A DNA stretch of 64,000 nt from an uncultured Pseudobutyrivibrio sp. (GTDB lineage: Bacteria > Bacillota > Clostridia > Lachnospirales > Lachnospiraceae), in contig URCQ01000003.1 in assembly GCA_900546435.1 (NCBI GenBank), positions 66,733 through 130,732 on the forward strand. The letters are read 5' to 3'. Below are positions 35,859 to 45,776 of the stretch, piece after piece. How positions within the stretch are numbered: the stretch's first letter is position 1; each line of letters begins with the position of its first letter. A program made the position numbers and the translations under genes. The notes under the pieces were generated by a model. It saw nothing but the letters and a program-made list of their open reading frames with translations, searched no databases and was not told the DNA's origin.

Positions 35859-36929
35859 ATGAATCAGAAAAGACGAGATGAAATTACAGGACTACGAGGG
35901 TTGAGTGCCTGCATCATAGCCTACATTTTCCACTATACGCAGTTGTTTCACGCAATGCCGGAATGTTTTCCGCTTCAAGTGACCTTGATGGGAACATTAG
36001 CAAAATATGGTGTCTGCATGTCTGAAATTTTCTTTATGCTCAGCGGAATGCTACTGTATTGGTCTTATCAGACGCGAATAGCGGATGGAGCTTTGACGCT
36101 GGGACAATTTATATTGCCTAAAATGAAAAAAATCTATCCAATGATGATGGTGACGGCGCTTATTACCTGGGGATTACAGAATATGGGGCATATCATTTAT
36201 GGAGTGTATGTCTTGCATCCGGATGGAGCTAGAGTACGCAATTCGATCTGGGCACTTTTCGTATCATTGCTTGGATTACAAAGTGGCTGGTTTTCGGATA
36301 ATGATACGTTGGCAGTGAATGGACCGAGCTGGTTTGTCAGTATATTTTTCATATGCTATGTGATTTATTATCTGTTGACGCGTTATGTGAAAAAAGAGAG
36401 TGTGAAGAATGTTTGCTATGTTGGTATGATGGTGCTTGGACTGCTTCTGATGATGCATCCATTGCAATTGCCGCTTTTATATAGTACCAATGGGCGAGGG
36501 TATTTTAGCTTTTTTGCCGGTATCATGCTGGCACAGATGATGGAAAAAACAAGTGATGAAAAAAAGAACATCCGGTGTGGAGGCGCACTACTGGTTTTTC
36601 TGGGAAGTCTGATGCTGATTAGAAAATGGGAACAACTATTTTCGTTTTGGTATGTTAGTGCATTTGTGTGGACAAGTTTGCTTTATCTGGTTTGCCAGGT
36701 AGATATTTTAAAAAAAATCTTTGCATGGAAACCGTTTGTCTGGTTGGGAAATATGTGTATGCCTATTTTTTTATGGAATATGGCAACAGATGTGATGCTG
36801 GAATTGATTCGCCGCGCATGTGGATGGCCTATGAATTATGGTAGTTTTATTGTGTGGGCGATGCATGTTGTCGTATCACTTGTAGTTGTTTGGATGATGG
36901 AGTTGATAAAATGGAAACAGAAAAGATGA
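35859..36929 (+). CDS. Acyltransferase-3 family membrane protein (3)
   Basis: A 356-residue polytopic protein with ITGLRGLSACIIAYIFHY in helix 1 and FMLSGMLLYWSYQ in helix 2, both typical of the family. It ends within a 19-base overlap of the next gene. With the two previous genes it forms a three-gene acyltransferase run ahead of the first tandem membrane-family array. Confidence 0.82.
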   Translation: MNQKRRDEITGLRGLSACIIAYIFHYTQLFHAMPECFPLQVTLMGTLAKYGVCMSEIFFMLSGMLLYWSYQTRIADGALTLGQFILPKMKKIYPMMMVTALITWGLQNMGHIIYGVYVLHPDGARVRNSIWALFVSLLGLQSGWFSDNDTLAVNGPSWFVSIFFICYVIYYLLTRYVKKESVKNVCYVGMMVLGLLLMMHPLQLPLLYSTNGRGYFSFFAGIMLAQMMEKTSDEKKNIRCGGALLVFLGSLMLIRKWEQLFSFWYVSAFVWTSLLYLVCQVDILKKIFAWKPFVWLGNMCMPIFLWNMATDVMLELIRRACGWPMNYGSFIVWAMHVVVSLVVVWMMELIKWKQKR

Positions 36930-38170
36930 GAGGCCAGATGTCAAAAGAAAAGCAGATTCGACGTTTTATGTGGATGCTGTTACTGCTTTCGTGCGCAATC
37001 TTTTTCCTGAATTATGACGAAAGAGTATTGCCATATAATTCAACCATATTGGCTTTTTCTTATAAATATGGATTTATATCAAGAGGACTTGCCGGCACGA
37101 TCTATCAGTGGCTGGATGCGATACTGCCTGTGAATTTGATTGCTTACGATATGGTGCTGCGTTTTACCTTGATTGTAACGATCGCATTTTATGCTCTTTT
37201 CTTTGCATTCTGTTATCAGTGTATGAAACGATGCGAGGGAAAATATCTGGGCAGAGTTCAATATCTGATTCTGTTTTATGCGGTGTTTGTCGTTTCTATG
37301 TTTGCTTATAAACGAAATTTCGGGCGATTGGATCTGTATCTCATGGCATTTACGGTAATGGGCGTTATGTGCCTGATCGCGCAAAAAGCAGAATGGCTTA
37401 TAATCCCATTTTCTATTATTTGTGTTATGTATCACCAGGGCTATGTCTTTATGTTTTATAATGTATTGTTAGCGTTGTTGGTTTATCGCCTGCTGTCTGT
37501 AGAAAATAAAAAAAGCCGTGTGTACTATGGAGTGATTTTAGTAATGAGTCTGCTTGGCTGTGCTGCGTTGTTTTTATGGTTCGAATTTTTTAGCCACACA
37601 GACGGTGCACGCTACGTAGATGAGATTATTGCAAATGCGAAGGCAATGACAAAGCCATTCAATGGCATGACATATCATGATACATTGATTGATCATGAAA
37701 TTCTTGGAATTGATTTATCGAATGTAGAATATCCATATCGCGTGATGAATTGGATCGAGATACCGTTTTTTATTGCAATCATCTCACCTTACATTGTGAT
37801 GGTGGTGAAATTATTTCATCGTATTATGGCACGGACAACAGAAAAGAGGGAGCGTTTGAAATATGGATTTGTTGCGATTGCAGCAGGAACATTGCTGCCG
37901 CTTTTTTTCATGAAATGTGATTACGCACGCTGGGTGTTCGCACTGATTTCTTATTACTGTATTGTATTCCTGGCACTTGTTGCTATGGGGGATCGGTATG
38001 TAACGGAGGAACTGACAAAAATGTTTACGGAGATAAAAGAAAAATATCCGTTTGCTATTTTGCTGCTTTTACTTCCGGCACTTTTGACACCATTTTGGGA
38101 TGTGCATATCAATGGTCTACTGCGTGGTATCAGCAATCCAATGAATGAAACGTTTTTGAATTTGTGGTAG
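36911..38170 (+). CDS. Tandem polytopic membrane family, copy A
   Basis: A 419-residue protein with about ten hydrophobic helices and no family I can name. It shares several motifs with four other full-length copies: YNSTILAFSYKYGFISRG (residues 42-59), FGRLDLYLMAF, HQGYVFMFYNVLL, LWFEFFSHTDGARY and DHEILGID. The invariant Asp, Glu and His in the exposed loops could be catalytic. GT-C lipid-sugar transferases have a comparable shape, but the match is untested. ATG 36911, 36926 and 36938 are all possible starts; a short AGAGG lies before the last. It overlaps the acyltransferase gene before it. Confidence 0.7.
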   Translation: METEKMRGQMSKEKQIRRFMWMLLLLSCAIFFLNYDERVLPYNSTILAFSYKYGFISRGLAGTIYQWLDAILPVNLIAYDMVLRFTLIVTIAFYALFFAFCYQCMKRCEGKYLGRVQYLILFYAVFVVSMFAYKRNFGRLDLYLMAFTVMGVMCLIAQKAEWLIIPFSIICVMYHQGYVFMFYNVLLALLVYRLLSVENKKSRVYYGVILVMSLLGCAALFLWFEFFSHTDGARYVDEIIANAKAMTKPFNGMTYHDTLIDHEILGIDLSNVEYPYRVMNWIEIPFFIAIISPYIVMVVKLFHRIMARTTEKRERLKYGFVAIAAGTLLPLFFMKCDYARWVFALISYYCIVFLALVAMGDRYVTEELTKMFTEIKEKYPFAILLLLLPALLTPFWDVHINGLLRGISNPMNETFLNLW

Positions 38171-38179
38171 GAGAGTGTA

Positions 38180-39427
38180 ATGACAGAACAGTACGAAAAA
38201 ATAGAGAAAAAAAGATATTGGCAATTTATAGCCTGCATGTTTGCATTTTCTGTCTTTTATTATTTGCGCTATTTTAAGCATGTTATGACAGAATATAATA
38301 CCACACTTTTTGCCATGTCTTATAAATATGGATTCATCTCACGTGGAATGCTTGGAACTCTTTGGGATGGGTTGGACCGGCTATTACCTGTGAATCTTAT
38401 GACGTATGAAGCAGTATATTGGCTTAACTGGGGGATTACCTGGCTTTTTAGTCTGCTTGTCATCGTATTTCTTGGAAAATGCCTGCGAAAATGTGCATCT
38501 GGCCAAAAACATAATATGTATTACATGGCGATTGCCTGTGCAATATATTTCTTTCCGATGTTCTGGTCTGAAGAAATGTTTGGACGACTCGATGTATATT
38601 TATATATTTTGACGTTTGTCTGCCTGTTTGCGCTTCTGGACGAGAAAGCAGAATGGATCATCATTCCGGTGGGAATCGTTTGCATGTGTATCCATCAGGG
38701 GTTTGTGTTTACGAATGCAAATCTGATTCTGGTGCCACTTTTTTATAAGATTCTGACAGCAGAGGGGAAAAGACGCAGGAAATATCTCATGTTGTTTGTA
38801 GGCTTTTTTGCGACAATCTCTGCACTATTTTTGTATTTTGAATTTTTTAGTCATGGAAATGGGGCATCTATTTACAAGGAAGTGGTAGCAGCAGCAAAGG
38901 CACTTTCGGAAGATGGAAAAGGTTATAATAAGTCCATTATCATGCATGAAATTCTGGGTCAGGACGTATATGAAGCGGAAGCCCGTTACCATGCATTGAA
39001 CCGGACGGAATTTCCGGCATTCCTTATTTTGTATGCGCCGTATCTGCCGATTGTCATTCACTTTTTTAAGGGACTGTTTCAAAGAAGTGAAGATGGTAAG
39101 AGCAAGTGGGTACATGCCGCTTTTCTGTTAGGAGCATGTACCATATTACCGCAATATTTGCTCAAGGTAGATTTTGGGCGATATGCATTTACGACGTTTA
39201 CCTATTATATCGTTATGGTCATGATGTTTATGGTTATGAAGGATGAATGTGTGGCGGTGCAACTTGATACTACAAAAGAGAAAATCAAAGCAACCATACC
39301 GGTGCCATGGATTGTACTTTTATATCCGATGTTTCTGATGCCGTTTTATGATGTCATTATCTCTGGTGCCACATCTAAGTTGCGTACGCTGGTTATGGAA
39401 GTGCTGGGTATGCAATTGCCGGGTTAG
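38180..39427 (+). CDS. Tandem polytopic membrane family, copy B
   Basis: A 415-residue paralogue of the preceding gene. It keeps YNTTLFAMSYKYGFISRG (residues 39-56), FGRLDVYLYIL, HQGFVFTNANLIL, LYFEFFSHGNGASIY and MHEILGQD, plus the KVDFGRYAFT helix near the end. ATG after GGAGAGTGTA, 9 bases after copy A. The unknown function should match copy A. The middle segment (AAAKALSEDGKGYNKS) differs from copy A, so the acceptor or donor may differ. Confidence 0.7.
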   Translation: MTEQYEKIEKKRYWQFIACMFAFSVFYYLRYFKHVMTEYNTTLFAMSYKYGFISRGMLGTLWDGLDRLLPVNLMTYEAVYWLNWGITWLFSLLVIVFLGKCLRKCASGQKHNMYYMAIACAIYFFPMFWSEEMFGRLDVYLYILTFVCLFALLDEKAEWIIIPVGIVCMCIHQGFVFTNANLILVPLFYKILTAEGKRRRKYLMLFVGFFATISALFLYFEFFSHGNGASIYKEVVAAAKALSEDGKGYNKSIIMHEILGQDVYEAEARYHALNRTEFPAFLILYAPYLPIVIHFFKGLFQRSEDGKSKWVHAAFLLGACTILPQYLLKVDFGRYAFTTFTYYIVMVMMFMVMKDECVAVQLDTTKEKIKATIPVPWIVLLYPMFLMPFYDVIISGATSKLRTLVMEVLGMQLPG

Positions 39428-39514
39428 AAACATCTGGTCAGCGTAGGAAAACAGGTGGCACGAATGAAAGAGAAAATGTTGCAAGGAAGATTAAGTACAA
39501 GGAAGAGATAAAAG

Positions 39515-40747
39515 ATGGAAGTGACAGAAAAGAATCGAAAAATAAAAGAATTTGTCATAGTGGAATTGTTATTTGGAACGCTTTTATTCTTGCGTTATTA
39601 TGAGGCATGGGTGCATCGGATTAATGGGACAATGATGGCTTTTTCCTATAAATATGGGTTTATTTCCCGTGGTCTTATTGGAACCATTTATCAGGGGTTA
39701 AATAAAATATTGCCGGTTAATATGATGACATATAAGGCTTGTGTAGGATATACGCTTATCGTTACACTATTATTTTATGGGATAGTTTTATGTTTCTTTG
39801 TTTTCTGCTTAAAGAAAGCGAGCGCGGAATATTTGAATGTCATGTGTGACATCATGTTGTTTTTTACGATATTTACAGTTCCCATGTTTGCCAGCCATTA
39901 TAATTTTGGACGGTTGGATGTATATTGTGTGCTTTTTAGTGTGATAGGCGCAATGCTTCTGATCAAAGGAAAAGCAGAGTGGCTGCTTATACCTATGGCA
40001 GCATTGGGAGTTATGGTACACCAGGGCAATGTGTTCATGTTCTTGAATATCCTGTTGGTTTTGCTTCTATATAAAATTTTATCTACAGAGGGCAAAGAAC
40101 GAAAAAAATATATCGTAATATTTGCATTGTCACTTTGCGTAGCGTCGGTTTTGTTTTTGTGGTTTGAGTTATTTTCCCATGCCAATGGGGATGGCATTTA
40201 CGAAGAAATTGTGACAAATGCGAAAAAATTGTGCAAAAATGGGAAAATTCACTGGGATGTTGTGGATAAAGAGATTCTGGGGATTGATTTGACGGGAAGA
40301 GAAATAAAGTATCATCGAATGAATGCAGTGCAATTCCCGATATTTGTGGTTATGATGCTTCCGTATATTGTTCTGCTGGTTCGTTTTTTTAAGAATTTAA
40401 TCAGAAAAGCAACGGGAAAAAGAGAAAAATGGAAGTATTTAATTGTGGCAATTGGTGCAGGAACAATTTTGCCGGATCTGCTTTTAAAAGTGGATTTTGG
40501 TAGATGGGTGTATGCGATTCTTGCATATTATTGCATTGTATTGCTTGCATTATTTGCGATGGGAGATGTTACGGTTGGAAAGCAGTTTGTGGAAGAAATA
40601 GAGAAGGTAAAGAAACACAGATTTGCTGCAACCGTGATGCTTTTATACCCACTCATTTTTCAGCCACTCTGGGATGTGGCGATTTGTAGCGTTGTTGCAA
40701 AGATAGCGGGATATATCAATACGTGGCTGGGATTGGGATGGTGGTAG
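39515..40747 (+). CDS. Tandem polytopic membrane family, copy C
   Basis: A 410-residue paralogue. Motif 1 reads INGTMMAFSYKYGFISRG (residues 36-53); FGRLDVYCVLF, HQGNVFMFLNILL, LWFELFSHANGDGIY, DKEILGID and KVDFGRWVYAI are also present. Start ATG after GGAAGAGATAAAAG. It ends the first array; the gene after it is on the opposite strand. Confidence 0.7.
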   Translation: MEVTEKNRKIKEFVIVELLFGTLLFLRYYEAWVHRINGTMMAFSYKYGFISRGLIGTIYQGLNKILPVNMMTYKACVGYTLIVTLLFYGIVLCFFVFCLKKASAEYLNVMCDIMLFFTIFTVPMFASHYNFGRLDVYCVLFSVIGAMLLIKGKAEWLLIPMAALGVMVHQGNVFMFLNILLVLLLYKILSTEGKERKKYIVIFALSLCVASVLFLWFELFSHANGDGIYEEIVTNAKKLCKNGKIHWDVVDKEILGIDLTGREIKYHRMNAVQFPIFVVMMLPYIVLLVRFFKNLIRKATGKREKWKYLIVAIGAGTILPDLLLKVDFGRWVYAILAYYCIVLLALFAMGDVTVGKQFVEEIEKVKKHRFAATVMLLYPLIFQPLWDVAICSVVAKIAGYINTWLGLGWW

Positions 40748-40762
40748 TACAAAAAGATTTGA

Positions 40763-40793
40763 GGAACATATGCTTTATGGCAGCATATGTTCC
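40763..40793 (-). terminator. Terminator-like hairpin at the end of the minus-strand GT2
   Basis: A perfect 12-bp stem (40763-40774 with 40782-40793) whose distal arm overlaps the last codons of the minus-strand gene. On the minus strand a TCTTTTTG tract follows, a weak T-run. The plus-strand gene ends before it without a T-run. Confidence 0.55.
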
Positions 40794-41884
40794 TTGAACC
40801 AACTGATAAATTGAGGGGAACGAATCGGATGATACAATGTGCGCGGCACAATACGTTTGCAGAGTTTCTTGTAGATCTTCATTGTTTCCCGATATTGTTG
40901 TCGATGGCTTTGGCTGTGTGATGCGTCTTTTAAAATATGAATGTCGTTAAAAATGACATCAAAATAAAAGTTATAAGCAGCGATATAAGCATCTGGATGA
41001 TCCGTTTCCAGAAAATCTAAAATTTTGTCGTAGGCTTTATATGCAAGCGGCTGCCGGTCAATGATATCTGTGTCTTTACGTGTTAAACTTGTTGGCAAAA
41101 AGATATAGTGATAAAAGATGTCAGGCAAAAGAACAGCAGAGGTAATTCTGGCGACGGCTTCGATAACCCAAAGTTTATCTTCGTATATGGTAAGTTCCTC
41201 ATCAAATTGTGGGAGACAACCATTATGATCTTGCAAAGCAGAGATACGCCATACTTTATTCCAAGGATATCCCCCACCGTAATGGATATTATCAGAAGCT
41301 ACCTCTGCAAGTAGTGTTTTGGAGTCGCAGAGGAGTGGTTGATTGGTTGCATCGGTACGTGGAAGGTATACATGTTTGGTCCCATCGGCATGCGTATCCT
41401 CTATTGGAACCACACTTTTCATATATTCTATGTGCTTGTAAGGCACAGACATAGAGTAGTCATTGGTAATACAATGGTCAATGCGTGTTCCGTCTGCCAA
41501 GTGATCCTGCCAACCAAAACATACAACATCTGCGTTGTATTGTGTTAAAGCATGCATACATGTTGTCCAGGCATGTGAATCTAATACATCATCGGAATCC
41601 ATAAATGTCAAGAAATCACCCGTGATTTGTGCAAGACCAAAATTTCTCGCAGAACTGACCCCTGCGTTTGGCTTGTGAAATACTTTGATGCGTGAATCTG
41701 TCGCTGAGATTTCATCTAAAAGAGTATGGCAGGTTGTATTAGAACCGTCATCAATGATTAAAATCTCGAAGTTCGTGTAATCTTGTGCTAATAAACTTTC
41801 GATGCACGGTCTTAAATATTTTTCTGGCGTATTGTACACAGGAACAATGACGCTAATTTTCATTGTAGTATTTATATTTGACAT
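40775..41884 (-). CDS. Family 2 glycosyltransferase
   Basis: A 369-residue cytoplasmic GT2 with the GT-A start ISVIVPVYNTPEKYLRPCIE, LIIDDGSNTT, the DxD site FMDSDDVLDS and a Lys/Trp-rich middle (GGYPWNKVWRI) followed by EDKLW. Sugar specificity is not predictable. It is the only clear retained nucleotide-sugar GT in the locus apart from the polyprenyl-phosphate enzyme. The start is taken as ATG 41884 after GGGGGTTCTT; two further ATGs lie near. It is the only gene of the locus on the minus strand. Confidence 0.9.
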   Translation of the reverse strand: MSNINTTMKISVIVPVYNTPEKYLRPCIESLLAQDYTNFEILIIDDGSNTTCHTLLDEISATDSRIKVFHKPNAGVSSARNFGLAQITGDFLTFMDSDDVLDSHAWTTCMHALTQYNADVVCFGWQDHLADGTRIDHCITNDYSMSVPYKHIEYMKSVVPIEDTHADGTKHVYLPRTDATNQPLLCDSKTLLAEVASDNIHYGGGYPWNKVWRISALQDHNGCLPQFDEELTIYEDKLWVIEAVARITSAVLLPDIFYHYIFLPTSLTRKDTDIIDRQPLAYKAYDKILDFLETDHPDAYIAAYNFYFDVIFNDIHILKDASHSQSHRQQYRETMKIYKKLCKRIVPRTLYHPIRSPQFISWFKEHMLP

Positions 41885-41949
41885 AAGAACCCCCATCTTC
41901 GTCTTTTCAGACGAAATCCCTTATAGTGATAGGATAATCATACCTAATG

Positions 41950-41978
41950 TTGAATTTTACATCAAGATAAAATATAAT
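41950..41978 (+). promoter_or_regulatory. Promoter of the flippase operon
   Basis: TTGAAT at 41950-41955 and a perfect TATAAT at 41973-41978 with a 17-bp spacer, 50 bases before the flippase ATG and back-to-back with the GT2 gene. It could drive the plus-strand genes up to about 60.8 kb, because I see no clear terminator among them. Confidence 0.75.
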
Positions 41979-42028
41979 TTAATAATATGCTAGGACGAGT
42001 ATGCCCATAGCACATAAGGATAGGTGAA

Positions 42029-43585
42029 ATGAGAACTAGAAATTCGTTTTTAAATGCCCTGGCAAATTCGGGCTCATATGTTGTAAATTTAATTCTTTCG
42101 TTCGTGGCACGAACGATTTTTATTCGTGTGTTATCACAGGAATATCTGGGTGTGCAAGGACTGTTTGGTAATATTCTTTCTGTTCTTTCACTGGCAGAGC
42201 TTGGTATCGGAACAGCCATGATTTACCACATGTATGGACCGATTGCACGTGAAGATGAAAAAGAAATTACAGAATTGATGAATCTGTATCGTAAGCTGTA
42301 TTCCTATGTGGCTGGGTTTATTACGATAGCAGGGTTATGCCTGGTTCCTTTCCTGAAATATTTGATCGCAGATAATCCGGGAATTGCCGGATTGACCGGT
42401 ATCTATCTTTTATACTTGTTGAATACAATCGTTTCTTATTTATGGGGATATAAAAGGGCACTGATCGATGGACACCAAAAGGGGTATATCAGCACACTTT
42501 ATGTGACAGCTTTTATGACCATTCAGTTCATTGCACAGATTGTTGTTCTTTTGGTGTTTGAAAATTTTATTATTTATCTTCTGATACAGATTATATGTAA
42601 CATTCTGACGAATATTTCTCTGGCACTCAAATGTGACCGTATGTACCCTTATCTGAAAAGAGATCGTAAGTCGCTACCTTCTAAGGAGACGCAGAAGAGT
42701 ATCTTTAAAAATGTCAGTGCTATGTTCATGCATAAGCTTGGTGATGTGATGGTGAATAATACGGATAGCCTGATTATCTCTGCTTTTGTTGGACTGGTGA
42801 CAGTTGGTATTTTTGATAATTACCGCATGCTTCTGGGAAGTGTCAATACAGCTATCAATGGTATATTGGGTTCTTTTGTCGCAAGTATTGGAAATCTCAG
42901 TGTTACAGATGATAAAGAGCGCGTTTTTCATGTGTATAAGACTTTGAATTTTATTGGCTTCTGGATCCATTCCTATGTGGCGGTAACCTTCCTTGTCATG
43001 TTTAATCCTTTCATTGAGGTCTGGGCAGGGAAAGATTATCTTTTCCCAATGAGTGTTGTATTTTTGATCGTACTAAACTTTTACATGAGTGGTATGCGTA
43101 AGGTGACACTGAATTTCCGCGACGCAATGGGGCTGTACTGGTACGACAGATATAAACCGATTTTTGAAGTGATCGTAAATCTTGTGGTTTCTATTGTGCT
43201 GGTCATTGAGTATGGTCTGGTTGGTGTTTTGATCGGAACGTTAGTTTCTACTGTGGGAGTATGTTTCTGGGTAGAAGCACTGGTTACCTACAAGCATGGT
43301 TTTGAAAAAAATGTCAGCCATTATTTTAAGATGTTTTCTGTCTATACGGCGTCTGCGGTGGCAGTCGGTGGCTTCACTTACTTTGTCTGTAGTTTTATTG
43401 CCATGGGCGGATTACTGGAGATATTTTTAAAACTTGTTGTATGTACAGTTATGTATAATGTCCTGTTGATGGTACTCTATGGCAGAACGGTAGAGTATAA
43501 AGAGTTCATGGAAAAACTGATCGGGCTTGTGGAAGGAAAGACAGGACACAAGATGACAGGGCTGCGGAAGGTATTGATGCGGTAG
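42029..43585 (+). CDS. Wzx-like polysaccharide flippase
   Basis: A 518-residue polytopic protein of the MATE/MOP polysaccharide-export group, with about 12-14 helices. The start MRTRNSFLNALANSGSYVVN and QEYLGVQGLFGNILSVLSLAE are typical of Wzx-type flippases in Firmicutes. It should turn lipid-linked repeat units outward for assembly. ATG after AAGGATAGGTGAA. No Wzy polymerase is recognised nearby. Confidence 0.88.
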   Translation: MRTRNSFLNALANSGSYVVNLILSFVARTIFIRVLSQEYLGVQGLFGNILSVLSLAELGIGTAMIYHMYGPIAREDEKEITELMNLYRKLYSYVAGFITIAGLCLVPFLKYLIADNPGIAGLTGIYLLYLLNTIVSYLWGYKRALIDGHQKGYISTLYVTAFMTIQFIAQIVVLLVFENFIIYLLIQIICNILTNISLALKCDRMYPYLKRDRKSLPSKETQKSIFKNVSAMFMHKLGDVMVNNTDSLIISAFVGLVTVGIFDNYRMLLGSVNTAINGILGSFVASIGNLSVTDDKERVFHVYKTLNFIGFWIHSYVAVTFLVMFNPFIEVWAGKDYLFPMSVVFLIVLNFYMSGMRKVTLNFRDAMGLYWYDRYKPIFEVIVNLVVSIVLVIEYGLVGVLIGTLVSTVGVCFWVEALVTYKHGFEKNVSHYFKMFSVYTASAVAVGGFTYFVCSFIAMGGLLEIFLKLVVCTVMYNVLLMVLYGRTVEYKEFMEKLIGLVEGKTGHKMTGLRKVLMR

Positions 43586-43590
43586 AAGTT

Positions 43591-44706
43591 ATGGTAAAAG
43601 TTATGCGACAAAAGACGAATCGAATTGCATATTTGGATGTGTTAAAAGGTGTCAGTATGTTCTTTGTGATTTATTGCCATAGCGTATTGTTACCATATCA
43701 TTCTGTGGTTGGAAATTTGATGATGACCACAGCCTGGGGAGCCGTTCCTTGTTTCGTTATGACATCGGGGGCAGTGTTGCATCAGAGCAAGCATTTTACT
43801 TGGCAAAAACACGGAAAACGCTTAGGAACTATGTATATGACCTTAGTCTGTTGGCGTTTACTTTATTTAGCGGTTTATAGGATTGCAGGAAAAATTACTG
43901 GGATTTCCTTTTGGGCAGGTGTCAAATATTTGTTCTTTTTACAGGATTACGAAGGCGTGGATACAGGGGTCATGTGGTACATGATTGCTTATCTGGGGCT
44001 TATGATTGTATATCCTATTACCTATTTCTTGTTTACCGGTGGTACACGGGGGAGGCAGATTGCATTTTTTGTCATGATTCTATCCGGTTTGACAGGTATC
44101 CTTTTCCCGTCGGTGAATTGGCTGGTTGGCCAGATTACACATGGAAGGGAACTGCCCTTGCAAGTATGGAATAGCGTATTGACTTTTGGCAACAATAATA
44201 ATTTGTTGTTTTATTTCCTGTTGGGAGCATTTTTACTGGAATATCAGCAACACACTGATCGAAGAGGATGTGGACAGATTTATAAATGGCGACTGCCTTT
44301 GTCGGGGCTATGTCTGTTAATCGGACTTATGGGGCTTGTGTTTATCAAATACCGTGAGACAGGTTTACTGATATGGGGAGATACGTATCTGAGTTTTGGC
44401 TATGTCAGATTATCTACAGCCTTGGTTACAATAGGGCTGTATGGTATATGTGAGAGTTTGTTTTCTGACCGCGAGAATTTGGCAAGTAAAATCATAGGAG
44501 AATACATAGGACAAAATACACTGGGAATTTATTATTTGCATTACATATTACTGGCGGTATTTTCATGGACAACCTGTTTCCCATGGCTGCAGACCCATTA
44601 TTTTGTTGGCATGAATTTGATAAAAGCATTCGCAGTAGCGTTTGTATGTTACGTTGTGGTTGGTCTGGTGAGCAGGGTACCGCTGATTCGGAAAATGTTT
44701 TTGTAA
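43591..44706 (+). CDS. Acyltransferase-3 family membrane protein (4)
   Basis: A 371-residue polytopic protein with AYLDVLKGVSMFFVIYCHS in helix 1. ATG at 43591, or the next in-frame ATG at 43603, lies within 20 bases of the flippase stop. The family call is secure; the acceptor is not known. It begins the second block of acyltransferase plus tandem-family genes. Confidence 0.8.
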   Translation: MVKVMRQKTNRIAYLDVLKGVSMFFVIYCHSVLLPYHSVVGNLMMTTAWGAVPCFVMTSGAVLHQSKHFTWQKHGKRLGTMYMTLVCWRLLYLAVYRIAGKITGISFWAGVKYLFFLQDYEGVDTGVMWYMIAYLGLMIVYPITYFLFTGGTRGRQIAFFVMILSGLTGILFPSVNWLVGQITHGRELPLQVWNSVLTFGNNNNLLFYFLLGAFLLEYQQHTDRRGCGQIYKWRLPLSGLCLLIGLMGLVFIKYRETGLLIWGDTYLSFGYVRLSTALVTIGLYGICESLFSDRENLASKIIGEYIGQNTLGIYYLHYILLAVFSWTTCFPWLQTHYFVGMNLIKAFAVAFVCYVVVGLVSRVPLIRKMFL

Positions 44707-44734
44707 ATGTGAGTGATATGGATGAAAGATAAAA

Positions 44735-45775
44735 ATGAAAAAGAAAAGAATTTTATTTATTGATCATATCCGTGCGTTAGCAATCCTGATGGTTATCATG
44801 TGTCATGTGATTGATGTTAACTGCCTGTTTTGGTTGGGGTATCAGGAGATGTCTGGTGCAAGACAGATCATCATATATACTTTGTTAATCTTTGGCAGAT
44901 GTGGTGTGCCGCTCTTTCTTATGATTACAGGTTATCTGCTGCTGGATCGAGACTATAGCAATGGAAAATGGAAAGAGTTCTATTTACATAAATGGTTATA
45001 TTTGTTGCTGGTAACAGAAATATGGTTTGCTATTTACGAAGTATTTGCTGTTTGCGTGCAAGGGAAACCTTTTGTATGGAAAGATTTTATTCTTAGATTA
45101 TTATTTATAGAGGAACCAGTCTTGTCACATGCGTGGTATCTCCCAATGATATTGAAGCTATATTTACTGATACCATTGATTGCGCAAATTGTAAAAAAAT
45201 GCAAATCCTATAGGACGAAGAGATGGCTTATGGTGTGCTTGATAGGTATTAATCTTTTGTTACAGGTTGGTTGTAGGATACATTTGGTGTTGACAGAAAG
45301 TGCGTCACTGGTATTATATGTCAGTTATATGCTGGTAGGGGGATATGTTAAGCAATGTGCTAGAAAACCACAAAAGAGGATTAGTATATATAGCAGTCTG
45401 CTGATAAGTATTGGTCTTTTAGGGAATGAAATATTTTTGAGAATACAATATATGCATAGGCAACCTGTATCTTTATGGTATGACAATATTTTTTTAATGG
45501 TTATGGCAATGGGAATTTTTGTTATCATATGCAATTTAGATATTCATACGAATAACAGAATTATTGTTAGTTTATCAAGGGATTCCTTTGGAATATATCT
45601 TATACATAACATGATAGCACTATCTATGATTCATTTGATACAAGGATGGAAGATTGGTTTATACGGCAAGATGTTTATTACCTATATATCTGTTTTGGGA
45701 GTGTCATGGGTGATTGAAAGAGGAATAGAAAAAATCCCATATTTGGGACCTACGTTATTATATAAAAGGGGATAA
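44735..45775 (+). CDS. Acyltransferase-3 family membrane protein (5)
   Basis: A 346-residue protein with FIDHIRALAILMVIMCHV in helix 1 and VPLFLMITGYLLLDRDYS in helix 2-3. It starts 28 bases after the previous gene and ends 1 base before the next. Slightly more AT-rich in feel than neighbouring genes. Confidence 0.82.
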   Translation: MKKKRILFIDHIRALAILMVIMCHVIDVNCLFWLGYQEMSGARQIIIYTLLIFGRCGVPLFLMITGYLLLDRDYSNGKWKEFYLHKWLYLLLVTEIWFAIYEVFAVCVQGKPFVWKDFILRLLFIEEPVLSHAWYLPMILKLYLLIPLIAQIVKKCKSYRTKRWLMVCLIGINLLLQVGCRIHLVLTESASLVLYVSYMLVGGYVKQCARKPQKRISIYSSLLISIGLLGNEIFLRIQYMHRQPVSLWYDNIFLMVMAMGIFVIICNLDIHTNNRIIVSLSRDSFGIYLIHNMIALSMIHLIQGWKIGLYGKMFITYISVLGVSWVIERGIEKIPYLGPTLLYKRG

Positions 45776-45776
45776 T

